Source of the DNA: CBHWET01 sp966112985
GTDB lineage: Bacteria > Verrucomicrobiota > Verrucomicrobiia > Limisphaerales > JACDHS01
Assembly: GCA_966112985.1 (NCBI GenBank)
Contig: CBHWET010000075.1
Span: forward strand, 1-15,667
Length of the DNA: 15,667 bases
Reading direction: 5' to 3'
The notes below the pieces were generated by a model. The model had not been told where the DNA came from. It saw only the letters and a program-made list of their open reading frames with translations, and did not search any database. How positions within the stretch are numbered: the first letter of the stretch is position 1; every line of letters starts with the position of its first letter. Positions 6,901 to 14,049 of the stretch are shown here, piece after piece. Position numbers and translations under genes: made by a program.

Positions 6901-7983
6901 TTACTTTTTGTAAAAACCGATGATCGCATCGCAAACAGCATCAGCAGCACTGATCGCCATTTCGCCGTGGATCGGCAGCGACAGAATATCTTTCACCACT
7001 TCTTCGGTCTTCGGCAGTTTAACCTGCTTGAACTTGCTGGTGATCGCGGGCTGCTGGTGATTCGGCACCGGATAATGAATACCGGTTTCAATGCCCAGTT
7101 CTTTAAGGTGCTTTTGCAATTCGTCGCGGCGTTGCGCACGAATAACGTACATGTGGTAGACGTGTTTTGCCCAGGGACGTTCAGGCGGAGGCGTCACAAC
7201 GCCAGCAAGCCGTTGATTGTAATGTGCCGCGATCTTACGGCGATTTTCGTTAAACCCATCCAGATGTTTCAACATCACTCGACCAATCGCGCCCTGAATC
7301 TCGTTAAAGCGCACGTTGAATCCCGTAAATTCGTGCAGGTATTTGTCTTTGCGACCGTGATTGCGCAGCATGCGAATTTTCTCGGCCAACACCGTGTCGT
7401 TCGTACAAATACAGCCGCCATCGCCCAAGACGGTAAAGTTCTTCGAAGGGAAAAACGAATAGGCACCAGCAATGCCCATCGAGCCGAGGCGTTTGCCATT
7501 GTAAAAACCTCCGTGGGATTGCGCGCAGTCTTCCAACACCCAAAGCTTATGCTTTGCGGCGATTGCAAACACACGGTCAAGATTTGCAGCGTGTCCGTAC
7601 AAATGAACCGGAATGATACCTACAGTGCGTGGCGTCATCAGCGACTCCAGTTGCTCAACGTCCATGCAGAACGTGTCATCGATATCGGCGAAAACGGGGA
7701 TAGCACCACAGTGAATCAGCGGTTCCATCGTTGGAAACGCAGTGTGTGAAGGAACAATAATTTCATCACCAGGTTTGATGCCCTGTGCGAGGTGCATCAT
7801 GTAAACGATCATCGTCCATGATGTGCCCAGCACACAATGTTTTGTGCCGGTGTGTGCCGCCAATTCGGCTTCGAGCGCCTGGCACTCTTTGCCCAGGATA
7901 TACTGCCCGGAACGCAATGCGCGGAGCGCGGCTTCTTCAACTTCGGAATTTACGAAACATTTCGAGAGCGGGATTTTTTGCAT
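6901..7983 (-). CDS. DegT/DnrJ/EryC1/StrS-family sugar aminotransferase
   Basis: This cytoplasmic PLP enzyme has 360 residues from the ATG at 7981-7983. The family transfers an amino group to keto-sugar nucleotides, or catalyses related dehydrations. It begins IPLSKCFVNSEVEEAALRAL and has the hallmark blocks VLGTS, PSHTAFPT, VHLYGHAANLD, LEDCAQSHGG (Asp stacking on PLP) and SFFPSKNFTVLGDGG with the Schiff-base lysine (residue 181 of this start). The MRNHGR-like LRNHGRKDKY and GFNVRFNEIQGAIG blocks are also present. An upstream TTG at 8019 would add 12 residues but is unlikely, since homologues begin near IPLSK. Neither start has a clear ribosome site. It is followed by a terminator and then the GT2 gene. 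The sugar substrate is unknown; a Gfo/Idh/MocA dehydrogenase near 13 kb could supply a keto-sugar. Confidence 0.92.
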   Translation of the reverse strand: MQKIPLSKCFVNSEVEEAALRALRSGQYILGKECQALEAELAAHTGTKHCVLGTSWTMIVYMMHLAQGIKPGDEIIVPSHTAFPTMEPLIHCGAIPVFADIDDTFCMDVEQLESLMTPRTVGIIPVHLYGHAANLDRVFAIAAKHKLWVLEDCAQSHGGFYNGKRLGSMGIAGAYSFFPSKNFTVLGDGGCICTNDTVLAEKIRMLRNHGRKDKYLHEFTGFNVRFNEIQGAIGRVMLKHLDGFNENRRKIAAHYNQRLAGVVTPPPERPWAKHVYHMYVIRAQRRDELQKHLKELGIETGIHYPVPNHQQPAITSKFKQVKLPKTEEVVKDILSLPIHGEMAISAADAVCDAIIGFYKK

Positions 7984-8343
7984 AAACAAACGGGGCTGGA
8001 GTGTCAGGTAGAACCTCAAAAATGAACAGAATTTTTTTCAACCTTGGCGGGGTGTATATCGTTCCAAGTCGTTGGCGCGATGCTTGCTAAGTAGATGTTG
8101 CCATGGCGTGGAGCACGCTTTGGCATTGAATTTCCTGTGAAATGCCCCTTGCAACGGAAGCAGCTGGGCTGCGGAACGAGGCATGTACGGCCTATTTTTC
8201 GCAGCAATCGCGCTTTTTGGTCGGCGAACATAGGGCATGCGGCCGCTTACAATCCTCGTTTTCTGGATAAAACGCTGACATGCAGTTCCAAAAAGAGGAC
8301 ACCGCTGGCACGCCCCGTTCATATGGTTTTCAGCAAAGCCTAA
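7984..8343. other. Divergent intergenic region between aminotransferase and histidine kinase
   Basis: This 360-bp region separates divergent genes and must hold promoters for both. I see small inverted repeats at 8122-8146: GGCATT with AATGCC, and nested ATTTC-CTGT-GAAAT, which are mutually exclusive pairings. No promoter hexamers with correct spacing were convincing. Short open frames here are rich in Arg, Cys and His and look non-coding. The kinase ATG has no clear Shine-Dalgarno sequence. Confidence 0.5.
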
Positions 8344-10065
8344 ATGCGCTTTCTTCGAAACATTCCCATCCAGCGCAAACTGACAATTGTTGTCATGGCG
8401 ACAAGTTGTCTTGCTTTGTTGCTGGCATCGGCGGCATTGCTCGTGTTTGAGCGCACCACATGGCGTAGCGCGTTGGTAAGAGAAGTCTCCGTATTGACGC
8501 AAATGGCGGGTGATAACGCGGCTTCAGCGCTCGCCTTCCTGGATGCTGATACCGCCCGCAGTATCCTTGCGTCCCTGGGTGCCAATCAACATATCGTTGC
8601 CGCATGTGTTTACGACAAGGGGAATCAGGTTTTTGCAACTTACGAACGCCCTGAACCAGGCCATAAGTTTGTTCCCCCGTCTCCTTCCGGCGTTTCGCAT
8701 CAGTTCCGTGATAATCGTCTTGGGGTTTTTAAACGAATCGTTCTCGCGAACGAACCAATAGGAACAATCTACGTCGAAACGGATCTCGGCGGTTTACGCG
8801 AGCGATTAATGCAGTACGCAGCGGTGATTTTCATTGTGATTGTCGTTGTTTCATTCGTTGCATTCCTGATCGCCGATAAACTGCAACGGGCTGTTTTCGC
8901 GCCGTTTTTCATGTTGGCGGCCGTCGCTAAGGAAATCGCGCAACAGAACAACTACGCCTTGCGCGCAACAAAACAAAACGATGACGAACTGGGCACTGTC
9001 ATCGATGGCTTCAATAATATGTTGGCGCAAATCCAGATTCGAGATGGCGCGCTGCAAAAAGCACATAACGACCTCGAAAAACGGGTGCAGGAACGCACGC
9101 TGGATCTACTGGCAAGTAACGAGCGACTGAAAAGCGAAATCACTGAACGTCAACAGGCTGAAGAACGCCTTGCACTCGCCAATCGCGAGTTGGTCGAGAC
9201 CTCCAGGTTCGCCGGCATGGCGGAAGTCGCAACGGGCGTATTGCATAATGTCGGCAACGTTCTGAATAGCGTGAACGTTTCGGCAACCCTTGTTTCTGAT
9301 CAGCTTCGACGGTCCAAGCTCGCAAATTTTTCGAAAGTATGCGCCCTGATTGAGGAGCACAAAGAACAGTTTGCCCGCTTCATCGAAAATGACCGGCGGG
9401 GACAACGTCTTCCCAATTATTTGCAAAGCCTCGCAGGCCATCTCGCGCAGGAGCATCGCGATATGTTGCGGGAAATCGACCTCCTTCGAAAAAACATCGA
9501 GCACATCAAAGATATTGTTTCGATGCAGCAAACCTATGCAAAGGTTTCGGGAATCATCGAGACGGTGTCTGTCAGTGAACTGATTGAGGATGCACTAAGA
9601 ATGAATGGCGGAGCATTAATTCGCCATGAGATCCATGTGACACGAGACCTGGAACCCGGCCTGGATATCAGCGTCGAAAAACATAAGGTCTTACAGATTC
9701 TTGTTAACCTGATCAGGAACGCCAAATATGCGTGCGACGAAGGAAGTCCTGATAAAAAAGAGATTATCATCCGCTCGGCCAGCGTCGGCGCCTTTGTCCA
9801 CATCAGCGTCATTGATAATGGAATCGGCATCCCGCCTGAGAATCTCACGAAAATTTTCGGCCATGGCTTTACCACAAAGAAAAGAGGCCACGGCTTTGGC
9901 CTCCACAGTGGAGCACTTGCGGCCGATGAGATGGGCGGGGCACTTACAGCCTATAGCGAAGGCTTAAACCGTGGCGCGAAATTTGTCTTAGAACTTCCGT
10001 TTACTGCCCGCGTAAACAAAGTTGATTCAGTAGCAACCAACAACATCCCCATCCCACTATTTTAA
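8344..10065 (+). CDS. Membrane sensor histidine kinase, CHASE8-like sensor and HAMP
   Basis: The 573-residue kinase has a first transmembrane helix near 13-35, a periplasmic sensor domain of about 120 residues (36-156) resembling CHASE8, a second helix (159-177), a HAMP domain (about 180-234) and a coiled coil (235-285). The H-box is atypical: EVATGVLHNVGNVLNSV, with the likely phosphoacceptor H301, instead of the usual HE/DxRxPL form. A long helical insert (about 320-395) precedes the ATP-binding domain, which has an N-box (NLIRNAKYA, N459), G1 DNGIGIPPE (491-499), F-box FGHGFTTK and G2 GHGFGLH (515-521). All ATP-binding motifs are intact, so it should be active. It is followed 8 bp later by a hybrid kinase, so the two almost surely form one signalling operon. 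The ligand is unknown. Confidence 0.92.
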   Translation: MRFLRNIPIQRKLTIVVMATSCLALLLASAALLVFERTTWRSALVREVSVLTQMAGDNAASALAFLDADTARSILASLGANQHIVAACVYDKGNQVFATYERPEPGHKFVPPSPSGVSHQFRDNRLGVFKRIVLANEPIGTIYVETDLGGLRERLMQYAAVIFIVIVVVSFVAFLIADKLQRAVFAPFFMLAAVAKEIAQQNNYALRATKQNDDELGTVIDGFNNMLAQIQIRDGALQKAHNDLEKRVQERTLDLLASNERLKSEITERQQAEERLALANRELVETSRFAGMAEVATGVLHNVGNVLNSVNVSATLVSDQLRRSKLANFSKVCALIEEHKEQFARFIENDRRGQRLPNYLQSLAGHLAQEHRDMLREIDLLRKNIEHIKDIVSMQQTYAKVSGIIETVSVSELIEDALRMNGGALIRHEIHVTRDLEPGLDISVEKHKVLQILVNLIRNAKYACDEGSPDKKEIIIRSASVGAFVHISVIDNGIGIPPENLTKIFGHGFTTKKRGHGFGLHSGALAADEMGGALTAYSEGLNRGAKFVLELPFTARVNKVDSVATNNIPIPLF

Positions 10066-10073
10066 ACTTTAAT

Positions 10074-12281
10074 ATGAACCCTCATATTGTCCTTTCCAAC
10101 AACGGCGGCACTGAAACCGGCAATTGTAATTTCGATGATTGCTTGAACGGCGAGCACGAGCGTTTGCATGGCAACTGCGAGATGCCGGCGCTCAGTTCCG
10201 ATCTCGCCGGAGGTAATGTTAAATATCGCATCCTTGTAATCGATGATAACCAGGCAATCCACAGCGATTATCAGAAAATCCTGCAACCAAATGGCACGTC
10301 TACTGAGTTCGATCAACTCGAAGAAGAGATTTTCGGCGAATCGACAACGAAAGCTCAGCTGCGCGCTTTTGAAATCGATTCAGCGTTCCAGGGCCAGGAA
10401 GGTCTGGCACTCGTCAAGCGCGCGTGCGCGGAACGCAGGCCGTACTCAATGGCGTTTGTTGATCTGCGCATGCCTCCTGGATGGGACGGGATTGAAACCA
10501 TCGAGAAAATCTGGAAAGTGGACCCTTATCTTCAGGTCGTTATTTGCACGGCATATTCGGATTACTCCTGGAACGACATCGTGCATCGACTGGGGCATAC
10601 CGACCGGTTCGTCATTCTAAAAAAACCGTTTGATATTCTGGAAATCCAGCAACTCGCTTATTCGATGACGGAAAAATGGCGTCTCGCACAGTCATTATAT
10701 CGTCATTTAGATAATCTCGAGACCACCGTAACCCAGCGGACAACTGACCTCGAGAAATCCGTTTCGCTATTGAATGCGACACTGGAGTCTACAGCTGATG
10801 GAATCTATGCGTTAAGCAACGAAGGCAAGATTGTCGGAACAAATAAAAAGTTCCTGGAGCTGTGGGACATGCCAGCGGAATTGCTTGAAGCCGGCGATCG
10901 CGACCAGATCCTGCAGTTTATTGCTGCACGAGTGCAGGATCCTGAAGGATTTCTCCAACGCATTCTTGAAATTTACTCTGATCCTGAACGAGTCGATTTT
11001 GAAATGATCAAGCTGAAGGATGGCCGGATATTCGAACGCTATTCCCAGCCACAAAAACTCGCTAAACGGATTGTCGGCCGGGTTTGGAGCTATCGCGATG
11101 TGACAAAACGGGAGCAACTGTCCGAACAATTGCGACAAACTCAAAAGATGGAATCGGTTGGCCGCCTTGCGGGCGGTGTTGCGCATGACTTCAATAATCT
11201 TCTCACCGTCATGCAGGGGCATGCTGCGCTGCTGTTGAGCATGGAGTCTTCGTCCGAAGTCGCCGAATCACACCAGCAGATCTACGACGCGGCAGAACGC
11301 GCTGCCAATCTCACGCGTCAATTGCTTACCTTTAGCCGTAAGCAGGTAATGCGACTGGTCACGATCGACCTTAACGAAGTTGTGCGTGACATGAGCAAAA
11401 TGCTGCGTCGTGTTTTGGGAGAGGATATTGTCTTTCAAATCGAACTCGCCCCTGATGCTACGCTGGTCAACGCGGATATCGGGATGATGGAACAGGTCAT
11501 GATGAACCTTGCGGTGAACGCCCGCGACGCTATGTCAAACGGCGGGACGCTCACGGTGCAAACATCTGTGGTGGATGTATCAGAAACTTCCGTTAAGGCG
11601 GAAGGACAGGTAACTGGTGAATTCGCTTGTCTTCGCATCACTGACACCGGCTCCGGCATTTCACAAGAAGACCTGCCACATATTTTTGAGCCCTTTTTCA
11701 CCACAAAAGGCGCCGGAAAAGGAACGGGACTCGGTTTGGCCACTGTCTACGGCATCGTGAAACAGCATAAAGGTTGGATTAATGTCCGAAGTGTCAGCGG
11801 ACAAGGAACCACGTTTGAAGTATTTCTGCCGTATCTTCGGCGCGCGAGCATGAACTCTGCCGCGGCGCCTCAGGAAAAAGTCGTCGGTGGCAACGAAACG
11901 ATTCTCCTCGTTGAAGATGAGGCTCCAGTAAGAAATCTGGTTTCAACAATCCTTACCCGACTCGGTTACCGCGTTCTGGAGGCTGAAACGGGTATCGCAG
12001 CCCAAAAGGTCTGGCGTGAACATCAGAGTGAGATTCAACTGTTGCTCACTGACATGGTGATGCCTGAAGGAGTCAGCGGACGCGACCTCGCAAAGGTCCT
12101 TCTGGCGGAAAACCCGAATCTCAAAGTTGTGTTCAGCAGCGGTTATAGCCGGGATCTTTTCGGCAAAGATATGCTCCTCGAAGAAGGATACAACTTCTTG
12201 CCAAAACCGTACCATCCACGCCAACTCGCGAGTGCTGTTCGCAAGGCTCTAGACAACGAGACCAAACCAAAAAGCGCCTGA
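10074..12281 (+). CDS. Hybrid kinase: receiver-PAS-HisKA-HATPase-receiver
   Basis: The 735-residue cytoplasmic protein has no membrane helix. After a poorly conserved 50-residue leader comes receiver 1 (about 51-200; acid pair D57/D58, phosphoacceptor D130 in FVDLRMPPG, K184 in KKPF). It carries a roughly 25-residue acidic insertion between its first helix and second strand. A coiled coil (about 205-230), a PAS domain (about 232-345), HisKA with LAGGVAHDFNNLL (H371) and an ATPase domain follow (N-box NLAVNARDAM, G1 DTGSG 524-528, FEPFFTTK, G2 GKGTGLGL). The C-terminal receiver 2 (609-725) has E614/D615, D660 and K711. No output domain is seen, so it passes phosphate on. Placed 8 bp after the membrane kinase, it could receive phosphate from that kinase at receiver 1. 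No Shine-Dalgarno sequence precedes the ATG, suggesting translational coupling. Confidence 0.93.
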   Translation: MNPHIVLSNNGGTETGNCNFDDCLNGEHERLHGNCEMPALSSDLAGGNVKYRILVIDDNQAIHSDYQKILQPNGTSTEFDQLEEEIFGESTTKAQLRAFEIDSAFQGQEGLALVKRACAERRPYSMAFVDLRMPPGWDGIETIEKIWKVDPYLQVVICTAYSDYSWNDIVHRLGHTDRFVILKKPFDILEIQQLAYSMTEKWRLAQSLYRHLDNLETTVTQRTTDLEKSVSLLNATLESTADGIYALSNEGKIVGTNKKFLELWDMPAELLEAGDRDQILQFIAARVQDPEGFLQRILEIYSDPERVDFEMIKLKDGRIFERYSQPQKLAKRIVGRVWSYRDVTKREQLSEQLRQTQKMESVGRLAGGVAHDFNNLLTVMQGHAALLLSMESSSEVAESHQQIYDAAERAANLTRQLLTFSRKQVMRLVTIDLNEVVRDMSKMLRRVLGEDIVFQIELAPDATLVNADIGMMEQVMMNLAVNARDAMSNGGTLTVQTSVVDVSETSVKAEGQVTGEFACLRITDTGSGISQEDLPHIFEPFFTTKGAGKGTGLGLATVYGIVKQHKGWINVRSVSGQGTTFEVFLPYLRRASMNSAAAPQEKVVGGNETILLVEDEAPVRNLVSTILTRLGYRVLEAETGIAAQKVWREHQSEIQLLLTDMVMPEGVSGRDLAKVLLAENPNLKVVFSSGYSRDLFGKDMLLEEGYNFLPKPYHPRQLASAVRKALDNETKPKSA

Positions 12282-12300
12282 TCATCATTTTCTTTCCACC

Positions 12301-12339
12301 AGCGGCTTGCTTTTGCTGAACTCCGCAATGCAAGCCGCT
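12301..12339. terminator. Inverted repeat after the signalling operon, possible terminator
   Basis: AGCGGCTTGC (12301-12310) and GCAAGCCGCT (12330-12339) form a perfect 10-bp inverted repeat around a 19-base loop, 19 bp after the hybrid kinase stop. No U-tract follows (CATCTGCATTCC), so it may be a weak or factor-dependent terminator, an mRNA-stabilising stem, or a protein site. Confidence 0.45.
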
Positions 12340-12370
12340 CATCTGCATTCCGACGTGAGGATTTTCCCCG

Positions 12371-12380
12371 TAAACGTTTA
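12371..12380. promoter_or_regulatory. Perfect 10-bp palindrome TAAACGTTTA upstream of the DUF892 gene
   Basis: TAAACGTTTA is self-complementary and lies 47 bp before the DUF892 start codon, where a promoter-proximal operator could sit. No partner site or identified regulator supports it beyond symmetry and position. Confidence 0.25.
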
Positions 12381-12427
12381 AGGGTGCGTTTTGCATCCGA
12401 AGACTGAGGTTAATTCAGGAGGTTGTT

Positions 12428-12916
12428 ATGCGACAACGAGACGAATTAATCAGTTGGCTAAACGATGCCTATGCGATGGAGGTCAGCAATATCGAAATAT
12501 TGGAAGGACACATCAAAGACATGGGTGAATATCCCGAAATTCAGGAGCGCCTCAAACAACACCTTGGCGAAACCCGGCAACATGCCGCGCGGATAAAAAG
12601 CTGTATCGAAGCGATAGGAGCAAAGATTTCCCGCAGCAAGGTTGGATTCGGCAAAGTGCTCGGCATGCTTCAGGGACGTTCGAGCAGTATTTTCCACGAT
12701 GAAGTAGTTAAGGATGTGTTAAGCGAGTCGGCTGCCGAGCATTTCGAAGTGGCATCATACAAGTCGCTGATCGCCGCTGCTGAACGGCTCGGTGAGACGC
12801 AAATTGTCGACGCGTGCCGCCAAAACTTGCAAGAGGACATGGCGATGGCCAATTGGGTTGATGATCAGGTGCCGAACTTAACCCGGCGTTTCATGGAAAC
12901 TCAGTTAAGTGCTTAA
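12428..12916 (+). CDS. DUF892/YciF-like ferritin-like protein
   Basis: The 162-residue protein is almost entirely helical and matches the DUF892 (YciE/YciF) ferritin-like family: four long helices with acidic/His pairs suited to a di-iron or structural bundle. Visible elements are the start LISWLNDAYAMEVSNIEIL, a helix with HLGETRQHAARIKSCIEAIGA (about 44-66), the VVKDVLSESAAEHFEVASYKSLIAAAERLG segment (about 97-127) and a last helix with QNLQEDMAMANWVDDQ. Family members are often stress-induced; the exact role is not established. A strong Shine-Dalgarno, AGGAGG (12417-12422), lies 5 bases before the ATG, implying high expression. It follows the two-kinase operon by 146 bp with a hairpin between, so it probably has its own promoter and may be a target of that pathway (inference). 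Confidence 0.85.
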   Translation: MRQRDELISWLNDAYAMEVSNIEILEGHIKDMGEYPEIQERLKQHLGETRQHAARIKSCIEAIGAKISRSKVGFGKVLGMLQGRSSSIFHDEVVKDVLSESAAEHFEVASYKSLIAAAERLGETQIVDACRQNLQEDMAMANWVDDQVPNLTRRFMETQLSA

Positions 12917-12967
12917 ATTGTACGTGAACACGGCGAAGAAATTAAATTCTTCGCCGTACAAGCACTT
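12907..12967. terminator. Long interrupted hairpin between convergent genes, probable bidirectional terminator
   Basis: The core is a perfect 11-bp stem, ACGGCGAAGAA (12930-12940) with TTCTTCGCCGT (12947-12957), loop ATTAAA. It is extended outward by TTGTAC (12918-12923) with GTACAA (12956-12961) and AAGTGCTT (12907-12914) with AAGCACTT (12960-12967), the outer pairs competing slightly at their edges. The left outer arm overlaps the DUF892 stop codon. It fills the 57-bp gap before the convergent dehydrogenase stop. U-rich tails are weak on both sides. Confidence 0.65.
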
Positions 12968-12973
12968 GGGTCG

Positions 12974-13960
12974 TTACTTTATCTTAATCGTCTGCCCCGT
13001 CTTCGCAGACTCCATCGCCGCATCCAAAACGCGCACCGAATCAAACCCGGCCCATCCGTCGGCCAACGGCTTCTCGCGGGTTTCGATCGATTTTACGAAT
13101 GCACGCAATTCCGCGAGCAACGGTTCTTCGGGTGGGGTCTCGATTTGCGTAACCGTTCCTTCAACTCCCTTGAAATCGTTTCCTTCGCGGACGTGACTGT
13201 TCTCGTAAGTCTTAATCTTATATTGCGCGACGTTGTAATCGCAAACCGCGCTTAACCTGTCGCCGACAACCGTGACATCGCGGAACTTGCCTGGGATGAA
13301 GTAATCGTTCAATACCGTCGCCCATGTGTTGCCGTACTTGGTTTCATATTCCATCGAAACGAATGAGATATCGTCCATTCCCCGCCCCATGAAATCGTGG
13401 TGGATGGCGTGAACACCTTTAGGTACGGCACCTAGTATGTAGTTGAACAGGTCAACGAAATGGATGCCGTCTGCAAACATGACTCCGCTATCGTTGCGCG
13501 GCCGTTTGAATCCGCCGAAATGTCCGCGGAGCATATTCACTTTCCCGAACTTGCCTGACTGGACGGCGTCGCGAATCCATGCTGTCGCCGGATCAAATCG
13601 AAAGATGTGCCCGACTTGCAGGATTCTTTTTTGTTTATCCGCCAGTTCGGCGAGCGCTTTCGATTCCTGCGGCACGAGCGTAAGCGGCTTCTCGACGAAC
13701 ACGTCTTTGCCGGCATCAAGAAATTCTTTGCACAACGGGAAATGACTCTGGGCCGGGGTCACGATGACTGCCGCATCAACTTTACCGGCAAAATCTTTAT
13801 AATTCGTGGAGATGCGGGCCTCAGGAATGCCGAGCTTCTTCGCACCATCGAGCCGCTTCGGGTCGAGATCGGTGACGTAAAATTCGATTGGCAACGAACT
13901 GAGAACGCGGAGATGATTTGCACCCCAGCGTCCGATTCCGAGCAGTAACACTTTGGTCAT
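12974..13960 (-). CDS. Gfo/Idh/MocA-family NAD(P)-dependent oxidoreductase
   Basis: The 328-residue cytoplasmic dehydrogenase has an N-terminal Rossmann fold with LLLGIGRWGANHLRVL (GxGxxG form at about 8-13), an acidic residue after the second strand (TDLDPKR) that favours NAD, the strand VIVTPAQSHF (65-74), and the family signature VEKPLTL with catalytic-type lysine 91. The C-terminal domain has GVMFADGIHFVDLFNY (about 159-174), with the Asp and His expected at the active site. Relatives oxidise or epimerise sugars and nucleotide sugars; WlbA-type members make 3-keto-sugar nucleotides for a DegT aminotransferase. It lies 89 bp after the GT39-like gene in the same direction, and convergent with the DUF892 gene. 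Substrate is not readable; a sugar-nucleotide role is suggested by the neighbours. Confidence 0.9.
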   Translation of the reverse strand: MTKVLLLGIGRWGANHLRVLSSLPIEFYVTDLDPKRLDGAKKLGIPEARISTNYKDFAGKVDAAVIVTPAQSHFPLCKEFLDAGKDVFVEKPLTLVPQESKALAELADKQKRILQVGHIFRFDPATAWIRDAVQSGKFGKVNMLRGHFGGFKRPRNDSGVMFADGIHFVDLFNYILGAVPKGVHAIHHDFMGRGMDDISFVSMEYETKYGNTWATVLNDYFIPGKFRDVTVVGDRLSAVCDYNVAQYKIKTYENSHVREGNDFKGVEGTVTQIETPPEEPLLAELRAFVKSIETREKPLADGWAGFDSVRVLDAAMESAKTGQTIKIK

Positions 13961-14049
13961 GGCAGTTATTCAGAATAATTTCGCGGTCATTTTCAACAAA
14001 ACGCCGGTTGCAGCAAGGGAAAGTAATCGGGAGGTTCACCCAGTGCGGC

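Noticed and set aside
6967..7749. 260-codon plus-strand ORF opposite the aminotransferase
   Set aside because: The minus-strand frame has every DegT-family motif; the opposite frame is its shadow.
8095..8343. 82-codon plus-strand ORF ending exactly before the kinase start
   Set aside because: The abutting stop is suggestive, but the product is Cys/Arg/Pro-rich and no ribosome site is present.
12380..12394. Sigma-54 promoter (GG...GC type) before DUF892
   Set aside because: GGGTGCGTTTTGC resembles the -24/-12 pattern, but the GG-to-GC spacing is not the required 10 bases.
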